Below, in pieces: positions 13,922-23,273 of a stretch of DNA of 64,000 nucleotides. This stretch comes from Paenibacillus pabuli NBRC 13638 (GTDB taxonomy: Bacteria; Bacillota; Bacilli; Paenibacillales; Paenibacillaceae): positions 124,001-188,000 of the forward strand of contig NZ_BCNM01000003.1 of assembly GCF_001514495.1 (NCBI RefSeq). The letters are read 5' to 3'. The notes under the pieces are model-generated. The model searched no databases. It had not been told where the DNA came from and was given only the letters and a program-made list of their open reading frames with translations. The first letter of the stretch is position 1, and every line of letters begins with the position of its first letter. The position numbers and the translations under genes are program-made.

Positions 13922-14692
13922 CTATTTCAAAACTTCATCTTCACCAAACCATTTGGTGGAAATCTCGGCTGCTGTGCCATCGGTATTCAGCTCATCCAGT
14001 GCTTTTTGCAGCTGATTCAGCAGTTCTTCATTGCCTTTTTTCACACCAATGCCGTATTGTTCCGGAGCAAGGGATTCATCCAGCAGTTTGAACGTTCCCT
14101 CTTCCTTGGACATGTAGTATCTCGCAACCACTTCGTCGATGATGACAGCATCTAAACGTTTGGTCTTGAGATCGGTCAGGGCCAATACGTTGTCCGGGAA
14201 TTCGGAAGTTTTCACTTTATCCTTCAGAGGACTCGCCGCGAGTGCATCTGCCGCAGAGGACAGGGCCTGTAAGCCGACATTTTTGCCATCCAGTTCATCC
14301 AGCTTCGTGATCGCAGAGTCCGCGAGTGTAACTGCAACCTGGCTGTTCTCCAAATACGGCTTCGTGAACAGCACTTTATCTTTCCGCTCATCCGTAATCG
14401 TGTACCCGTTCCAGATCAGGTCGATCCGGCCGCTGTTCAGCTCCGATTCTTTGGAAGACCAGTCAATGGGCTGGAACGTAATCTCTTTACCCATTTTCTC
14501 CGCTGCTGCTCTGGCATAATCAATATCGAAACCAACAATTTCATTCTTGTCATCCCGGAAGCCCATCGGCGCGAATTTATCATCGATCCCCACAATAATG
14601 GCATTATCATCTTTGCTTCCCGAGCTGGAACAACCTGCGACAACAATCATGCATATGCTGATCAATAATAGAAATATGGCTTGTTTTCTCAT
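13922..14692 (-). CDS. Amino acid ABC transporter substrate-binding lipoprotein
   Basis: 256 residues from ATG 14692, eight bases after GGAGGGG; the frame is open further upstream but that part is not coding. Lipoprotein signal with lipobox VAGC near residue 20. Periplasmic-binding-protein family 3 features: GFDIDYARAAAEKMGKEITF, DLIWNGYTITDERKDKVLFT, LDAVIIDEV and a closing WFGEDEVLK. First gene of the transporter operon with the permease and ATPase. The ligand is probably a polar amino acid or cystine; the sequence alone does not decide. Confidence 0.9.
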   Translation of the reverse strand: MRKQAIFLLLISICMIVVAGCSSSGSKDDNAIIVGIDDKFAPMGFRDDKNEIVGFDIDYARAAAEKMGKEITFQPIDWSSKESELNSGRIDLIWNGYTITDERKDKVLFTKPYLENSQVAVTLADSAITKLDELDGKNVGLQALSSAADALAASPLKDKVKTSEFPDNVLALTDLKTKRLDAVIIDEVVARYYMSKEEGTFKLLDESLAPEQYGIGVKKGNEELLNQLQKALDELNTDGTAAEISTKWFGEDEVLK

Positions 14693-15016
14693 CTCTTTAA
14701 CCCCTCCATGTCTATAACCAAAACACAAACGCTTTAGTTCGTTACCACGTTATCAGAGACTTATAATAACATAGCATGGGAGAAGAGTCGAGTCTCTTGC
14801 CCTTTTCCATCTATTTGAATCAGCTTAATTGTCAACAATTTGTGAAAAAGATTCTTTCACTTGCGCGGGCTCCACCTGCCTCTTACCGTACTGCTGCATC
14901 CCACTCCCATTTCTTGAAGCATCTTCAGTTCCGTTCTGGTCCATCGCTGGGCAGCCTCACGGCTCATTCCCTAGCAACATTCCTCTCTCGCTTTACGTCT
15001 GGAAGATATTAGGGAG
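14693..15016. other. Divergent promoter region
   Basis: Separates the divergent amino-acid transporter operon and the lipoprotein gene. I see no T-box or riboswitch fold. It contains the small minus-strand frame listed at 14857-14967, and nothing else convincing. Confidence 0.4.
14857..14967 (-). pseudogene. Possible remnant of a Myb/SANT-like DNA-binding protein
   Basis: A 36-residue frame MSREAAQRWTRTELKMLQEM followed by GVGCSSTVRGRWSPRK. RWTRTELKMLQEMG resembles the first helices of SANT/Myb-like or recombinase helix-turn-helix domains. The ribosome site is poor (AGGGA directly at the ATG). May be a gene relic or chance. Confidence 0.2.
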
Positions 15017-15604
15017 GTGGATAACATAAAACATATCTTTAGAATCAGAGCCTTGATTTCACTCGTGTTTCTTACAACTTTGCTGATATTAACCGGCTGT
15101 AATCCTACTCCAAGTGACAGCACAAACGGAACTGCCTCACCTCCAACAACTAATGCCAAGAAAACCGAAATGGGTTTACTAGAGGAGAACGCTCAGGAAC
15201 ATGGACGCACCTTACCTCAGAAACTGCCTACGCCAATCATCCAGACCGAAAGCGGTATTTCCATTCCTGCTGTACAGGGCAGTTATTGTTGGAGTGGAAT
15301 GTGTGCTGATTCTGTGGGAGGCATGGACTTGTTAGAAGGGCATACAGCTGTCCCCGTAGTGGTTGGCGAAAAAGTATCCATTGATATGGGCATAGAAATT
15401 CCGCCTGATGAATTGGAACTGTATGAATATGTGGAGAATAAAATCAAGCCTATCTCCTCGACAGATGGGACCTTTCAATTTCCCAAGGAACCAGGGAACC
15501 ATTATTATGGAGCTTTTATCCGCTGGTCTTCCCCTCAAGATTCACAGATCAGTCTGGGGGATACTTCTTTTGCGTTTGTAGTTCGTGTTGTTGAGAAAAA
15601 ATAG
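15017..15604 (+). CDS. Lipoprotein of unknown function
   Basis: About 195 residues with a lipoprotein signal (ALISLVFLTTLLILTGC) and a low-complexity Ser/Thr/Pro linker. The mature domain carries GSYCWSGMCADSVGGMDLLE and FPKEPGNHYYGAFIRWSS, a pattern seen in small exported Firmicute proteins. Annotated from GTG 15017, but the AGGGAGG box overlaps that GTG. The codon at ideal spacing is ATA at 15026, so the true start is unclear. Divergent from the amino-acid transporter and closed by a terminator. Function not known. Confidence 0.7.
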   Translation: MDNIKHIFRIRALISLVFLTTLLILTGCNPTPSDSTNGTASPPTTNAKKTEMGLLEENAQEHGRTLPQKLPTPIIQTESGISIPAVQGSYCWSGMCADSVGGMDLLEGHTAVPVVVGEKVSIDMGIEIPPDELELYEYVENKIKPISSTDGTFQFPKEPGNHYYGAFIRWSSPQDSQISLGDTSFAFVVRVVEKK

Positions 15605-15612
15605 AACCAAAC

Positions 15613-15645
15613 AGGGCCCCTCCAATGCTGGAGAGGGCCCTTTGT
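15613..15645 (+). terminator. Terminator after the lipoprotein gene
   Basis: AGGGCCCCTCC (15613-15623) pairs with GGAGAGGGCCCT (15630-15641) with one bulge, followed by TTT. Confidence 0.75.
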
Positions 15646-15719
15646 AGATTTATATTTCATATTCGTTTTTCTTAATTTTCTCATTCTGTTTATATTTCGT
15701 TGTTGTACATCCTGTTTAT

Positions 15720-17225
15720 CTATTGCTGCACTTTCTCGCGATCTTTCCCTTTATCCGATTCACCCGCATTTTTGTTGGCGGCATCGCGGTCCTGCTGCAT
15801 CTCCTCAACGGTTTTCACTTTGAGACGTGCAGCACCTTCATAGTCCTTCGTAGGAATCAGGTTGCCCGCAGCGAGTCTTGCTTCTGCCGCAGCGATGGCA
15901 TCACCATATTGTGGCAACCACTGGGCTTGAGCGACCAGCATCTCGTCGACCATTTGCCAGATTTCTTTTGGATTACATACCGCACCCACGAGTGGGTCCA
16001 TCATGAACGCCTGACGCAATAGTTGGTCGTCACCATGTACCGCAGCTTCAACCGCAAGCCGCTGTACGGAAATACTCACGTTGCACACGGCAGCCGGGCC
16101 GAGTGGCAGATCGCCTACATGCGGCATCGAAATGCCGTTACGGTCTACATATCCCGGTGCTTCGATGATTGCATCATCCGGCAGATTGGAGATCACACCG
16201 TTATTGACGGTATTAAAGTGTCCGCGGTATACGCGTCCCGTCTCCAACCCTTCTATAATGTAGGAACCGTGCTCTCCCCCCCGTTTCTCGGCAATAAATT
16301 GCATCGGCTCATCCTTCATCCAGTTCGGGAAATCCGTCTCAAACCAGTTTCTTCCCTCTGTACATACACGTAAATACCCGCCTGTTTCGCCGTTAATCCA
16401 GCTATCCAGGTCGATCCAGTCCTTGATCTCTTCCGGACGTTTACGGTACCAAGGCACATATTCGCTAAGGTGACCATTCGATTCTGTACTGTAATAACCA
16501 AATCGACGCAGCATATCAATCCGCACTTTCTCGGTACGGCTATACTCTGGATGTTTCTCGAAAGCTTCGAGCAAATCGCCTGTAAGATCTTTACCTTCAT
16601 GAGATGCCTTGATGTACCAGGTCTGATGATTAATTCCGGCACAGATGATATCCACTTCATTCATTTTCAGTCCAAACGCTTCCGCAATCTGGTGATGCCC
16701 ATGCTGTACCCCGTGACATAGACCAATCGTGCGCACGCCGCCATACTTGTTGCAAGCCCATGTCAGCATGGCCATCGGGTTCGAATAATTAAGGAGCAGC
16801 ACATCCGGTGCACTTTGCTCGCGAATATCCTTACAGATGTCGAGCATCTCGGCAATTCCGCGCTGTCCGTACATAATCCCACCTGCACACAATGTATCCC
16901 CGACACACTGATCTACCCCATATTTAAGCGGAATATCCACATCGGTTGCAAAAGCTTCCAAACCACCCACACGGATGGTACACAGTACATACTTCGCGTC
17001 CTTGAGTGCTTCTCTTCGGTCCGTTGTCGGCTGAATCTGAATATTCAGTCCATTCTCACGGATATCCCGCTGACACAGCTCGGTAACCATGTCCAGATTG
17101 TGCTGATTGATATCACAGAACGCAATCTCAATATGGTTGAATTCCGGTACCGCGAGCAAATCACGCAGCAACCCCCGTGTAAATCCGATACTGCCTGCCC
17201 CAATAAATGCCACTTTAAACGACAT
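15720..17225 (-). CDS. melA: Glycoside hydrolase family 4 (alpha-galactosidase/alpha-glucosidase, MelA-like)
   Basis: 501 residues from ATG 17225, preceded by GGGGGGA; the open frame extends upstream but lacks a ribosome site. N-terminal Rossmann fold for the required NAD (VAFIGAGSIGFTRGLLRDLL). GH4 motifs: LNYSNPMAMLTWA, the metal-binding IGLCHGVQHGHH and GINHQTWY. GH4 enzymes hydrolyse alpha-galactosides or alpha-glucosides by an NAD- and Mn-dependent oxidation/elimination route in the cytoplasm. The C-terminal ~40 residues form a charged tail (EEMQQDRDAANKNAGESDKG) longer than usual in the family (about 430-450 residues). A divergently acting AraC gene lies upstream on the same strand, and a cre-like site is in the promoter. 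Confidence 0.9.
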   Translation of the reverse strand: MSFKVAFIGAGSIGFTRGLLRDLLAVPEFNHIEIAFCDINQHNLDMVTELCQRDIRENGLNIQIQPTTDRREALKDAKYVLCTIRVGGLEAFATDVDIPLKYGVDQCVGDTLCAGGIMYGQRGIAEMLDICKDIREQSAPDVLLLNYSNPMAMLTWACNKYGGVRTIGLCHGVQHGHHQIAEAFGLKMNEVDIICAGINHQTWYIKASHEGKDLTGDLLEAFEKHPEYSRTEKVRIDMLRRFGYYSTESNGHLSEYVPWYRKRPEEIKDWIDLDSWINGETGGYLRVCTEGRNWFETDFPNWMKDEPMQFIAEKRGGEHGSYIIEGLETGRVYRGHFNTVNNGVISNLPDDAIIEAPGYVDRNGISMPHVGDLPLGPAAVCNVSISVQRLAVEAAVHGDDQLLRQAFMMDPLVGAVCNPKEIWQMVDEMLVAQAQWLPQYGDAIAAAEARLAAGNLIPTKDYEGAARLKVKTVEEMQQDRDAANKNAGESDKGKDREKVQQ

Positions 17226-17306
17226 GCACAGTTCCCCCCGTATTCCGAGTACATTCGCCCCGGTTAATGATCTCACTTCATGAAATCATTGTAGCAACGG
17301 GTGATA

Positions 17307-17320
17307 AGGAAGCGTTATCA
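17307..17320. promoter_or_regulatory. cre-like site upstream of GH4 gene
   Basis: AGGAAGCGTTATCA matches 12 of 14 positions of the CcpA consensus and lies inside a TGATAA/TTATCA dyad (17302-17320), 80 bp before the GH4 start. Confidence 0.45.
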
Positions 17321-17404
17321 AAATCATGACCTCTTCACCACAAGGTTGTCAAAAATCCTCACTTTTGATCCACCGCGGCGTACTTTCCAGATAAACTGCA
17401 TGAT

Positions 17405-18415
17405 TTATTCTTCAGCGGGATAATGACTGACATGTCGCTCCATCGAGGAACGGAATTCAATCGGAGTGTGTCCTGTATATTTCTTGAATAACATGTGAAA
17501 ATATTGCCTGCTTCCGACGCCCACATAATCGGAAATTTCGGAGATTGGAATATCCGTCTGCTGCAGCAGCATCTTGGCCTTTTCCATTCGAAGCATTGTC
17601 AGATAATCGGTAGGCGTGCGCTTGGTGTGCTGGCGAAAAATACGGTGCAAATAGCCCGGATGCAGATTCACCGCTGCCGCGATATCCTTCATCTGAATAT
17701 GGCGATCCATATTGTGATGCATGAATTCAATCGTCCGTTTCACATACAGCTCCGTCTGATCCAGCGCACTTCGGCTCATTTCCCCGCGAAGTCGTGCGAC
17801 CCGAACCAGCAGTTGAATAAACATCGTTCGTACCAGCGTACCTTGCTCAGCGGACTTCAGATCACGAGATTCACGATGGTGCGAGCGTTCCTCCGGCGGA
17901 ATAATCCCCAGCGACACAGAAGATCTTCCCTGCTCCATCAGACCGCGCTGATCCAGCTCCAACACCAGACTTTTCATAATGTGGTATACCTCTTCCGGGT
18001 CAGGCAGGACCAGATAAGGCGATGCATGGGATAGAAAAGCATGAACTTCTTCCTCTTCCAGCGCAAGCTGGCGAATCGAAGGCTGCCCCGGCTCCGACCT
18101 GGCAACTCCAAATTCCACATTCAGCATGCGGCATGGGACACCATCCTGTACCAGCAATCGGTGTGGAACCCCGGCATCCAGCAGAATGAACTGTCCTTTT
18201 TTCAATACAGCCTGTTCCGAGCTCCCATCCGGCATCTGCACGTCGACCCGGCACATTCCCGAAATAATGTACATGATCTCGGTGGAATCATGATCATGAT
18301 AGGACATCTGGTAGTTGTCCCATTGCTTGTAATAATACGCATAGAAACGCGGTCCATAGTCCTCCATGCGCAGCTTCTCCTGAAACAGACTGCCTGTCCA
18401 AAGTTGTGCTTCCAA
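17405..18415 (-). CDS. AraC family transcriptional regulator
   Basis: 336 residues from TTG 18415, chosen because GGAGGTG lies six bases upstream; longer readings have no ribosome site. N-terminal cupin sensor domain (YHDHDSTEIMYIISGMCRVD, LKKGQFILLDAGVPHRLLV) and C-terminal double helix-turn-helix (about residues 230-330: IQMKDIAAAVNLHPGYLHRI, ISDYVGVGSRQYFHMLFKKY). It is co-directional with and upstream of the GH4 gene, so it most likely activates the glycosidase in response to a sugar. The linker with ERSHHRESRDLK is unusually polar. Confidence 0.85.
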   Translation of the reverse strand: MEAQLWTGSLFQEKLRMEDYGPRFYAYYYKQWDNYQMSYHDHDSTEIMYIISGMCRVDVQMPDGSSEQAVLKKGQFILLDAGVPHRLLVQDGVPCRMLNVEFGVARSEPGQPSIRQLALEEEEVHAFLSHASPYLVLPDPEEVYHIMKSLVLELDQRGLMEQGRSSVSLGIIPPEERSHHRESRDLKSAEQGTLVRTMFIQLLVRVARLRGEMSRSALDQTELYVKRTIEFMHHNMDRHIQMKDIAAAVNLHPGYLHRIFRQHTKRTPTDYLTMLRMEKAKMLLQQTDIPISEISDYVGVGSRQYFHMLFKKYTGHTPIEFRSSMERHVSHYPAEE

Positions 18416-18594
18416 TGCCTGCACCTCCGTTGCTGCAACGATCCTCACTTTTCTCCATTGTAGCAAGTCTCGGCGATGTATTTCACCCGTGCAAAGAAAA
18501 TTTAATTTGCGATATAAAATTAGATGATCATATAATTAGTTATAAATCTAATTAATATATTTTTATCCAATCTAGAAGCAGGAGGACTTGAAGC

Positions 18595-19197
18595 ATGAGG
18601 ACTACATTTTTTCTGGTAAGGCATGGGGTCAAGGAAAAGCGTATCGGCGATGTTCCCCTCACATTGGAAGGACTAATACAAGCTAAGTTGACGGCACTTC
18701 ATTTGGCTAATGTACCTATCACCAAGCTCGTTGCAAGCCCGCTTCGAAGAGCAATTGACACTGCGGCGCATATTGCTCTCCAAACAAACGTTACATTGAT
18801 GGAAAACCAGCGTCTGCGGGAACGCGCCAACTGGGGTGACCTGCCTGAACAAACATTTGAAGAATTCATCGCGATGTGGGACCGTTGCACAAGTGATCCA
18901 GACTACCTCCCACCCGTGGGCGACTCCTCTAAACAGGCAGGAGAGCGTTTGACCTCTCTCCTCACGGAATTGGCGCTTTCAGAGTCACCAGATAGCCATA
19001 TCGTTATCGTTACTCATGGCGGGTTAATTACGGATTTTCTGGTAAACACATTTCCAGAGCACGAGCTTAACGTTTGGCATCCTGATTTTATAGCCATGCA
19101 AAGTCAACTGGTTCCTGAATGCTCCATTACCACATTGATTCATGAAAACGGCAAATACACCATTCAGGATTTTGCATCCGTTGAACATTTGAGATGA
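18595..19197 (+). CDS. Histidine phosphatase family protein
   Basis: 200 residues with the phosphoglycerate-mutase-type catalytic motif LVRHGVKEKR (His near residue 9, followed by Gly-Val rather than the more usual Gly-Glu), LVASPLRRAIDTAAHIA, and the second catalytic histidine in VTHGGLI. GGAGG lies 8 bases before the ATG. Cytosolic phosphohydrolase with unknown substrate. It stands alone, divergent from the AraC gene. Confidence 0.85.
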   Translation: MRTTFFLVRHGVKEKRIGDVPLTLEGLIQAKLTALHLANVPITKLVASPLRRAIDTAAHIALQTNVTLMENQRLRERANWGDLPEQTFEEFIAMWDRCTSDPDYLPPVGDSSKQAGERLTSLLTELALSESPDSHIVIVTHGGLITDFLVNTFPEHELNVWHPDFIAMQSQLVPECSITTLIHENGKYTIQDFASVEHLR

Positions 19198-19230
19198 TGA
19201 TGTCGTTTGTTGCTTCAATTTAGTCATATC

Positions 19231-19284
19231 AAAAAACTCCGGGTAACCTCCCGTACGCCTAAACGCACCGAGGTTACTCCAGAG
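19231..19284 (-). terminator. Terminator downstream of the rhamnogalacturonan lyase
   Basis: CTCCGGGTAACCTC (19237-19250) pairs with GAGGTTACTCCAGAG (19270-19284); on the minus strand TTTTTT follows (19236-19231). It lies 200 bp after the lyase stop. Nothing else is seen between 19198 and 19486. Confidence 0.65.
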
Positions 19285-19486
19285 CTTCACTTCAATACAA
19301 CAGCAAACATTTTCTATACCCAAATAAAACTTTCTGGAAGTACACTTTCGGAATTACGCTTGTGGATTTACGGATTCCAATGGCATCCAACAGTATCATC
19401 ATCTTGGTATTGCGTTCTCAAGCCCTAGCTTCAGAGGATCTGCGTTTTGGGCTACTTCTGATTTATCACTTATCACCGATTACTTC

Positions 19487-21904
19487 TTACTTCCCGTCCT
19501 TACCCGACTTGGGCGTGTGGAACTCGGGCAGCGTAACCTTCGACCAGTCGATATCCGAGGCCATGTAGAAGGATGGATAGGACGGCTGATTATATCCACT
19601 GTTCTGTCCGGCAATACCGACACGATACATCGCGTCATGCATCAGCGTGTACAGTTTGCGGTCCGTCTTCTCGGTGCTCAGGAAGATGCGGATTGCCGAA
19701 CTGTCCTCGGTTCTTACCAGCATCTCTTCCCGCCAATCCCCGAAGATATCCGCTACAAGCGATGGCGTACCTTTGGTATAGTTGTTGGTCAGCGTTCCGG
19801 TGGCGGTCAGCAGCGTACCCCGATTCCAATCCTTGATCGTCGGTGTGACATCGATAGCCCCATCCACGATCTGAGTTGTCATGTCGGCAGCCCAGCGAAT
19901 ATTCATATTGGTGCCTGGAGCTTTATCGCTTATTTTCTCACCGCTGGCTGTCCACAATCCAACAGCCCAAGTCTCCAGCCCGCGTCGCGTCGGGTCCACA
20001 TCACCGATCATGCCACGTCCGGTATCTTTGCCCGTATACCCGCCATAGATCACTTCCCCGGTCTTCGCATCCCGCAGAGAATATCCGTACGGAGCCCAAG
20101 GGCCTCCCTCATGCACCATGAAAATCTCCAATCCTGGACGAGCCGGATCGATATCCGCGACATGAAGTGCGTCACCATGCCCCAGACGAGCAATCGTTCC
20201 CGGTGCAGCACTCTGTGCAGGCATTAGATCCTTGGAGCTGTACAGCACACTGCCATCATGATCAATCGTGGCCGAGCCGTATACAATCTCCTGTTTGCCG
20301 TCTCCATCCACATCAGCGACACTGAAATAGTGCGCGCCTTGCGTAGTAATCGAGCCATATACCGGATCTGTACCATCCACCCCATGTGGACCGTCATTGA
20401 ACGGGTTCTTCATCGGTGTCCAGCCACTGTCCACTTTCCATTCACGCTTGAGCTTTTTGCCATCCCAGTTGTAGGCGACCATTGTGGAACGTGTATAATA
20501 TCCGCGTGCAAAGATCGCAGATGGTTGCTTCCCGTCCAGATAGGCCACGCCTGCCAGGAAACGGTCTACCCGGTTGCCCGGTTCAATGCGTGCCATCGCG
20601 TAATCGCCCCACATCAGCCCATCATCCTGCCGCTCCGGCTCATACGGGATGGTCTCCAGCTCTTTGCCTGACTCTCCTTCGAACACCGTTACATACTCTG
20701 GCCCATCCACGATAAAACCTTCGAACTTGCGCAGCTCATTCTTGTCACTGCGGCTCGGTGCATACACATCGATGAAGTAATCGGCCAGACTTTCGGCGTC
20801 CTTCTGAGACAATGGATAAGTATACTTTTTCTCCATCCCAAAAGCTTCTTCCAACGTAGCAGGCCAATTCCCCTTCACGACCTCTTCATGTTTATGCCAG
20901 TTCTTGAACATATCCACGACATGGTCATAGTAGCCATCGGTACTTAAACGGTAATCATCTTCGTTGGAATAACCTGCCTTGCGATCCTGCTTCGGAAGAG
21001 TGATATATTTCTCGGAAGTGACCTTTCCTTTTTTGTTATATTTGATAATCTTGGTTCCCGGTGCGGTCTTGAACATCATCTCAGCCTTGCCATCCCCGTC
21101 AAAATCATAAACGAGCATCTGTGTATAATGAGCACCCGAACGGATGTTGACCCCAAGATCGATCCGGTACAACAATTGTCCGTCCAGCGTGTAACAATCC
21201 ACGTACGTTTTACCGGTGTAGCCTTTTTGCGAGACATCCTTGGAGTTGGAAGGGTCCCATTTTACAAAAAACTCATACTGCCCGTCCCCGTCCACATCGC
21301 CCACACTCATGTCATTCGCAGAATATGTGTAGGCTTCTCCTACTGGCGTCACACCATCGGCCGGTTTTTGCAAAGGGATATCAACGTAGCCGTTCGCCCA
21401 AGGTTTGACGGATGCACTGCGTCTGCTCTCCTTGCCCTTCTTGCTTACCGCTGCCACTTCATAACGGGAAGATGATTTGCCTGCGGCATCCACATAGTTG
21501 GTGCTCTCGGTGACCGTAGCAATCTTCTTGCCATCCCGATATACGTTGAAATCCGTACCTGTCAGACCTTTATCGCTATACCCTGTGGCCTCGTCACCCA
21601 GCAATCTCCAACTGAGAAAAACACCCTCGGAAGTAGACGCCGCAACCAGACCGCGATCAAGATACTCAAGCTGAATGTCTTTCAAAGAACTGCCTCCCTT
21701 ATGTGACTGCACGCTGGCCTCAGCCGCGCTGTTCTCACTGGAAGCTGCTGCTCCGCTCGCACCCGCTGTTCCTGCAACGAGCAAGGCCACGCTTAATGCC
21801 GACGACAGCACCTTGGCTGCAAGTGGCATACGCGCCTTCCTGTGATTGGAGGGAATACCTGAAACCGATCCGTTATGTATCGGCGCTGTTGTTTTGAATT
21901 TCAT
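19487..21904 (-). CDS. Secreted rhamnogalacturonan lyase, polysaccharide lyase family 11 (YesW/YesX-like)
   Basis: 805 residues. Long signal peptide (cleavage near TAGASGAAAS, about residue 53). The mature part is the eight-bladed PL11 propeller with calcium-binding repeats such as MSVGDVDGDGQYEFFVKWDP, VYDFDGDGKAEMMFKTAP, VADVDGDGKQEIVYG and VADIFGDWREEML. PL11 enzymes cleave the rhamnose-galacturonate backbone of pectin rhamnogalacturonan I by beta-elimination outside the cell. GGAGAG precedes the start. It stands as a single gene behind a promoter with a cre-like site. The next gene upstream (LacI type) is co-directional. Confidence 0.93.
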   Translation of the reverse strand: MKFKTTAPIHNGSVSGIPSNHRKARMPLAAKVLSSALSVALLVAGTAGASGAAASSENSAAEASVQSHKGGSSLKDIQLEYLDRGLVAASTSEGVFLSWRLLGDEATGYSDKGLTGTDFNVYRDGKKIATVTESTNYVDAAGKSSSRYEVAAVSKKGKESRRSASVKPWANGYVDIPLQKPADGVTPVGEAYTYSANDMSVGDVDGDGQYEFFVKWDPSNSKDVSQKGYTGKTYVDCYTLDGQLLYRIDLGVNIRSGAHYTQMLVYDFDGDGKAEMMFKTAPGTKIIKYNKKGKVTSEKYITLPKQDRKAGYSNEDDYRLSTDGYYDHVVDMFKNWHKHEEVVKGNWPATLEEAFGMEKKYTYPLSQKDAESLADYFIDVYAPSRSDKNELRKFEGFIVDGPEYVTVFEGESGKELETIPYEPERQDDGLMWGDYAMARIEPGNRVDRFLAGVAYLDGKQPSAIFARGYYTRSTMVAYNWDGKKLKREWKVDSGWTPMKNPFNDGPHGVDGTDPVYGSITTQGAHYFSVADVDGDGKQEIVYGSATIDHDGSVLYSSKDLMPAQSAAPGTIARLGHGDALHVADIDPARPGLEIFMVHEGGPWAPYGYSLRDAKTGEVIYGGYTGKDTGRGMIGDVDPTRRGLETWAVGLWTASGEKISDKAPGTNMNIRWAADMTTQIVDGAIDVTPTIKDWNRGTLLTATGTLTNNYTKGTPSLVADIFGDWREEMLVRTEDSSAIRIFLSTEKTDRKLYTLMHDAMYRVGIAGQNSGYNQPSYPSFYMASDIDWSKVTLPEFHTPKSGKDGK

Positions 21905-22007
21905 CCACCTTCACTCTCCTTGAGACAGAATGGTGATGCTTATAGATGCGTTTAAATGCTGCGTGCATTGTCAATCCATACCGACGTTCATCTGGTTCAA
22001 ATTTAAC

Positions 22008-22021
22008 TGAATACGCTTACA
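22008..22021. promoter_or_regulatory. cre-like site upstream of PL11 gene
   Basis: TGAATACGCTTACA matches the CcpA consensus at 13 of 14 positions, 104 bp before the lyase start. Confidence 0.55.
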
Positions 22022-22201
22022 AAATTATAAAAAAATGTCCCTTTGCTCAACTGAATTCCTTGACTCGGTCCCCCCTCCTTCCTCGCTTCCATCCGAGCAG
22101 CTTCATCCTGCCCATCGGGTATTATTATAGACATCCTTCCTGCTGCGACATAGGCAAATATCCGTCCAAAACGATTAATATTCAGTGTTAGTGCTTTTAT
22201 T

Positions 22202-23185
22202 TTAAGTAGAATTGCGTATGATCAGAGAAGCCTTATAGGTTTTCGTTATCGGAGCAGATTGCATGCCCTTTAGTCGCTGGGTAAGGCATTGTGTAACATC
22301 CTGGACCATATCGGGAATGCAATTGGTTAATGTAGTCAGTTCAGGAGTAGTCATACATCCGACAGGATGGTTATCAAACCCGATGACAGACATTTTGTCC
22401 GGCACCCCTATTCCCCTTTGCTTCGCTGCTCTCAATAAGCCAGTAGCTACAAAGTCACTACCTGTAATCATTCCATCTGGTACTTGATCCGAAGTAAATA
22501 ATTGTTCTCCCAAGGCATAACCATCCTCCATAGTGACCACCCCCCTGTAGCATTGTGATTCTGAACACGAAAGTCCGAACTGTTGATGAGCCTGCTGGAA
22601 ACCGCTCCATCTCTTCTCTTGTAATGGTGTCAGGTGGTCCATGCAGAAAAACAGATAACGGCGTCCCCTGGAAAGCAGATACGATGTCGCTTGAAAAACC
22701 GCATCCTCTTCGTCTAATCGAAAGACATCGAGAAATTCTCCATCCATAGCTTCGTTGCATATGATTGCAGTACAGGAACCAATACATTCTTTAATTTCTC
22801 TCTCCGAAAGTTGGGAATGGGCAATAATGACGGCATCCATTTCCCGGCGCAACAATCTGGCGTAAACTTCCTTTTCGTACTCACGGGATAATTGGGTCTG
22901 ATAGATGACAAGTTGATACCCTATTGAGCCTAAAGATTGACTTAATGTACTAACAAGCTTACTGAAATAAGGATGCTCTACATCCGGGACAAGCACCCCG
23001 ATATGATTGGTTGCCTGTAATCTGAACTGAATCCCATGTGTATTGCGAACATATCCCAATTCCTGAATAGCCTTCTGCACTTTTTGCCTGCTCTCAATAG
23101 AGACGTGAGGATGATCGTTCAGCACTCGTGATACAGTTGATTTGGAGACACCACTTACGTGTGAAATATCAATTATGGTAGGCAT
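22202..23185 (-). CDS. LacI family regulator (NtdR-like)
   Basis: 327 residues from ATG 23185 (MPTIIDISHVSGVSKSTVSR), nine bases after AGGAG; a start three codons earlier sits on the ribosome site. N-terminal LacI helix-turn-helix with hinge, then a sugar-binding core (NHIGVLVPDVEHPYFSKLVS, PDGMITGSDFVATGLLRAAK, MSVIGFDNHPVGCMTTPELT). It is divergent from a phosphatase resembling NtdB of B. subtilis, where NtdR is a LacI-type activator for kanosamine. A perfect 16-bp palindrome lies between the two genes and is the likely operator. Confidence 0.85.
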   Translation of the reverse strand: MPTIIDISHVSGVSKSTVSRVLNDHPHVSIESRQKVQKAIQELGYVRNTHGIQFRLQATNHIGVLVPDVEHPYFSKLVSTLSQSLGSIGYQLVIYQTQLSREYEKEVYARLLRREMDAVIIAHSQLSEREIKECIGSCTAIICNEAMDGEFLDVFRLDEEDAVFQATSYLLSRGRRYLFFCMDHLTPLQEKRWSGFQQAHQQFGLSCSESQCYRGVVTMEDGYALGEQLFTSDQVPDGMITGSDFVATGLLRAAKQRGIGVPDKMSVIGFDNHPVGCMTTPELTTLTNCIPDMVQDVTQCLTQRLKGMQSAPITKTYKASLIIRNST

Positions 23186-23214
23186 GACAAACATCTCCTA
23201 TGAAAGATATTGAC

Positions 23215-23230
23215 CTGGGAACGTTCCCAG
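23215..23230. promoter_or_regulatory. Palindromic operator between LacI and HAD phosphatase genes
   Basis: CTGGGAACGTTCCCAG, a perfect 16-bp palindrome 30 bp upstream of the LacI gene start and 44 bp from the phosphatase start. Central CG and symmetry fit a LacI-family site. Confidence 0.7.
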
Positions 23231-23273
23231 CAATTAAGATGTGGTTAGCAAACTGTAGGAGGAGTTCATACCG

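Noticed and set aside
14693..14780. T-box or other riboswitch before the amino-acid transporter
   Set aside because: No T-box core sequence, specifier stem or terminator/antiterminator pair could be read; the leader is too short.
14776..15012. 78-codon plus-strand frame upstream of the lipoprotein gene
   Set aside because: No ribosome site, odd composition, and overlaps the promoter region of two divergent genes.
19517..20227. 236-codon plus-strand frame antisense to the rhamnogalacturonan lyase
   Set aside because: Shadow of a GC-rich secreted enzyme gene; the minus strand has signal peptide, repeats and ribosome site.
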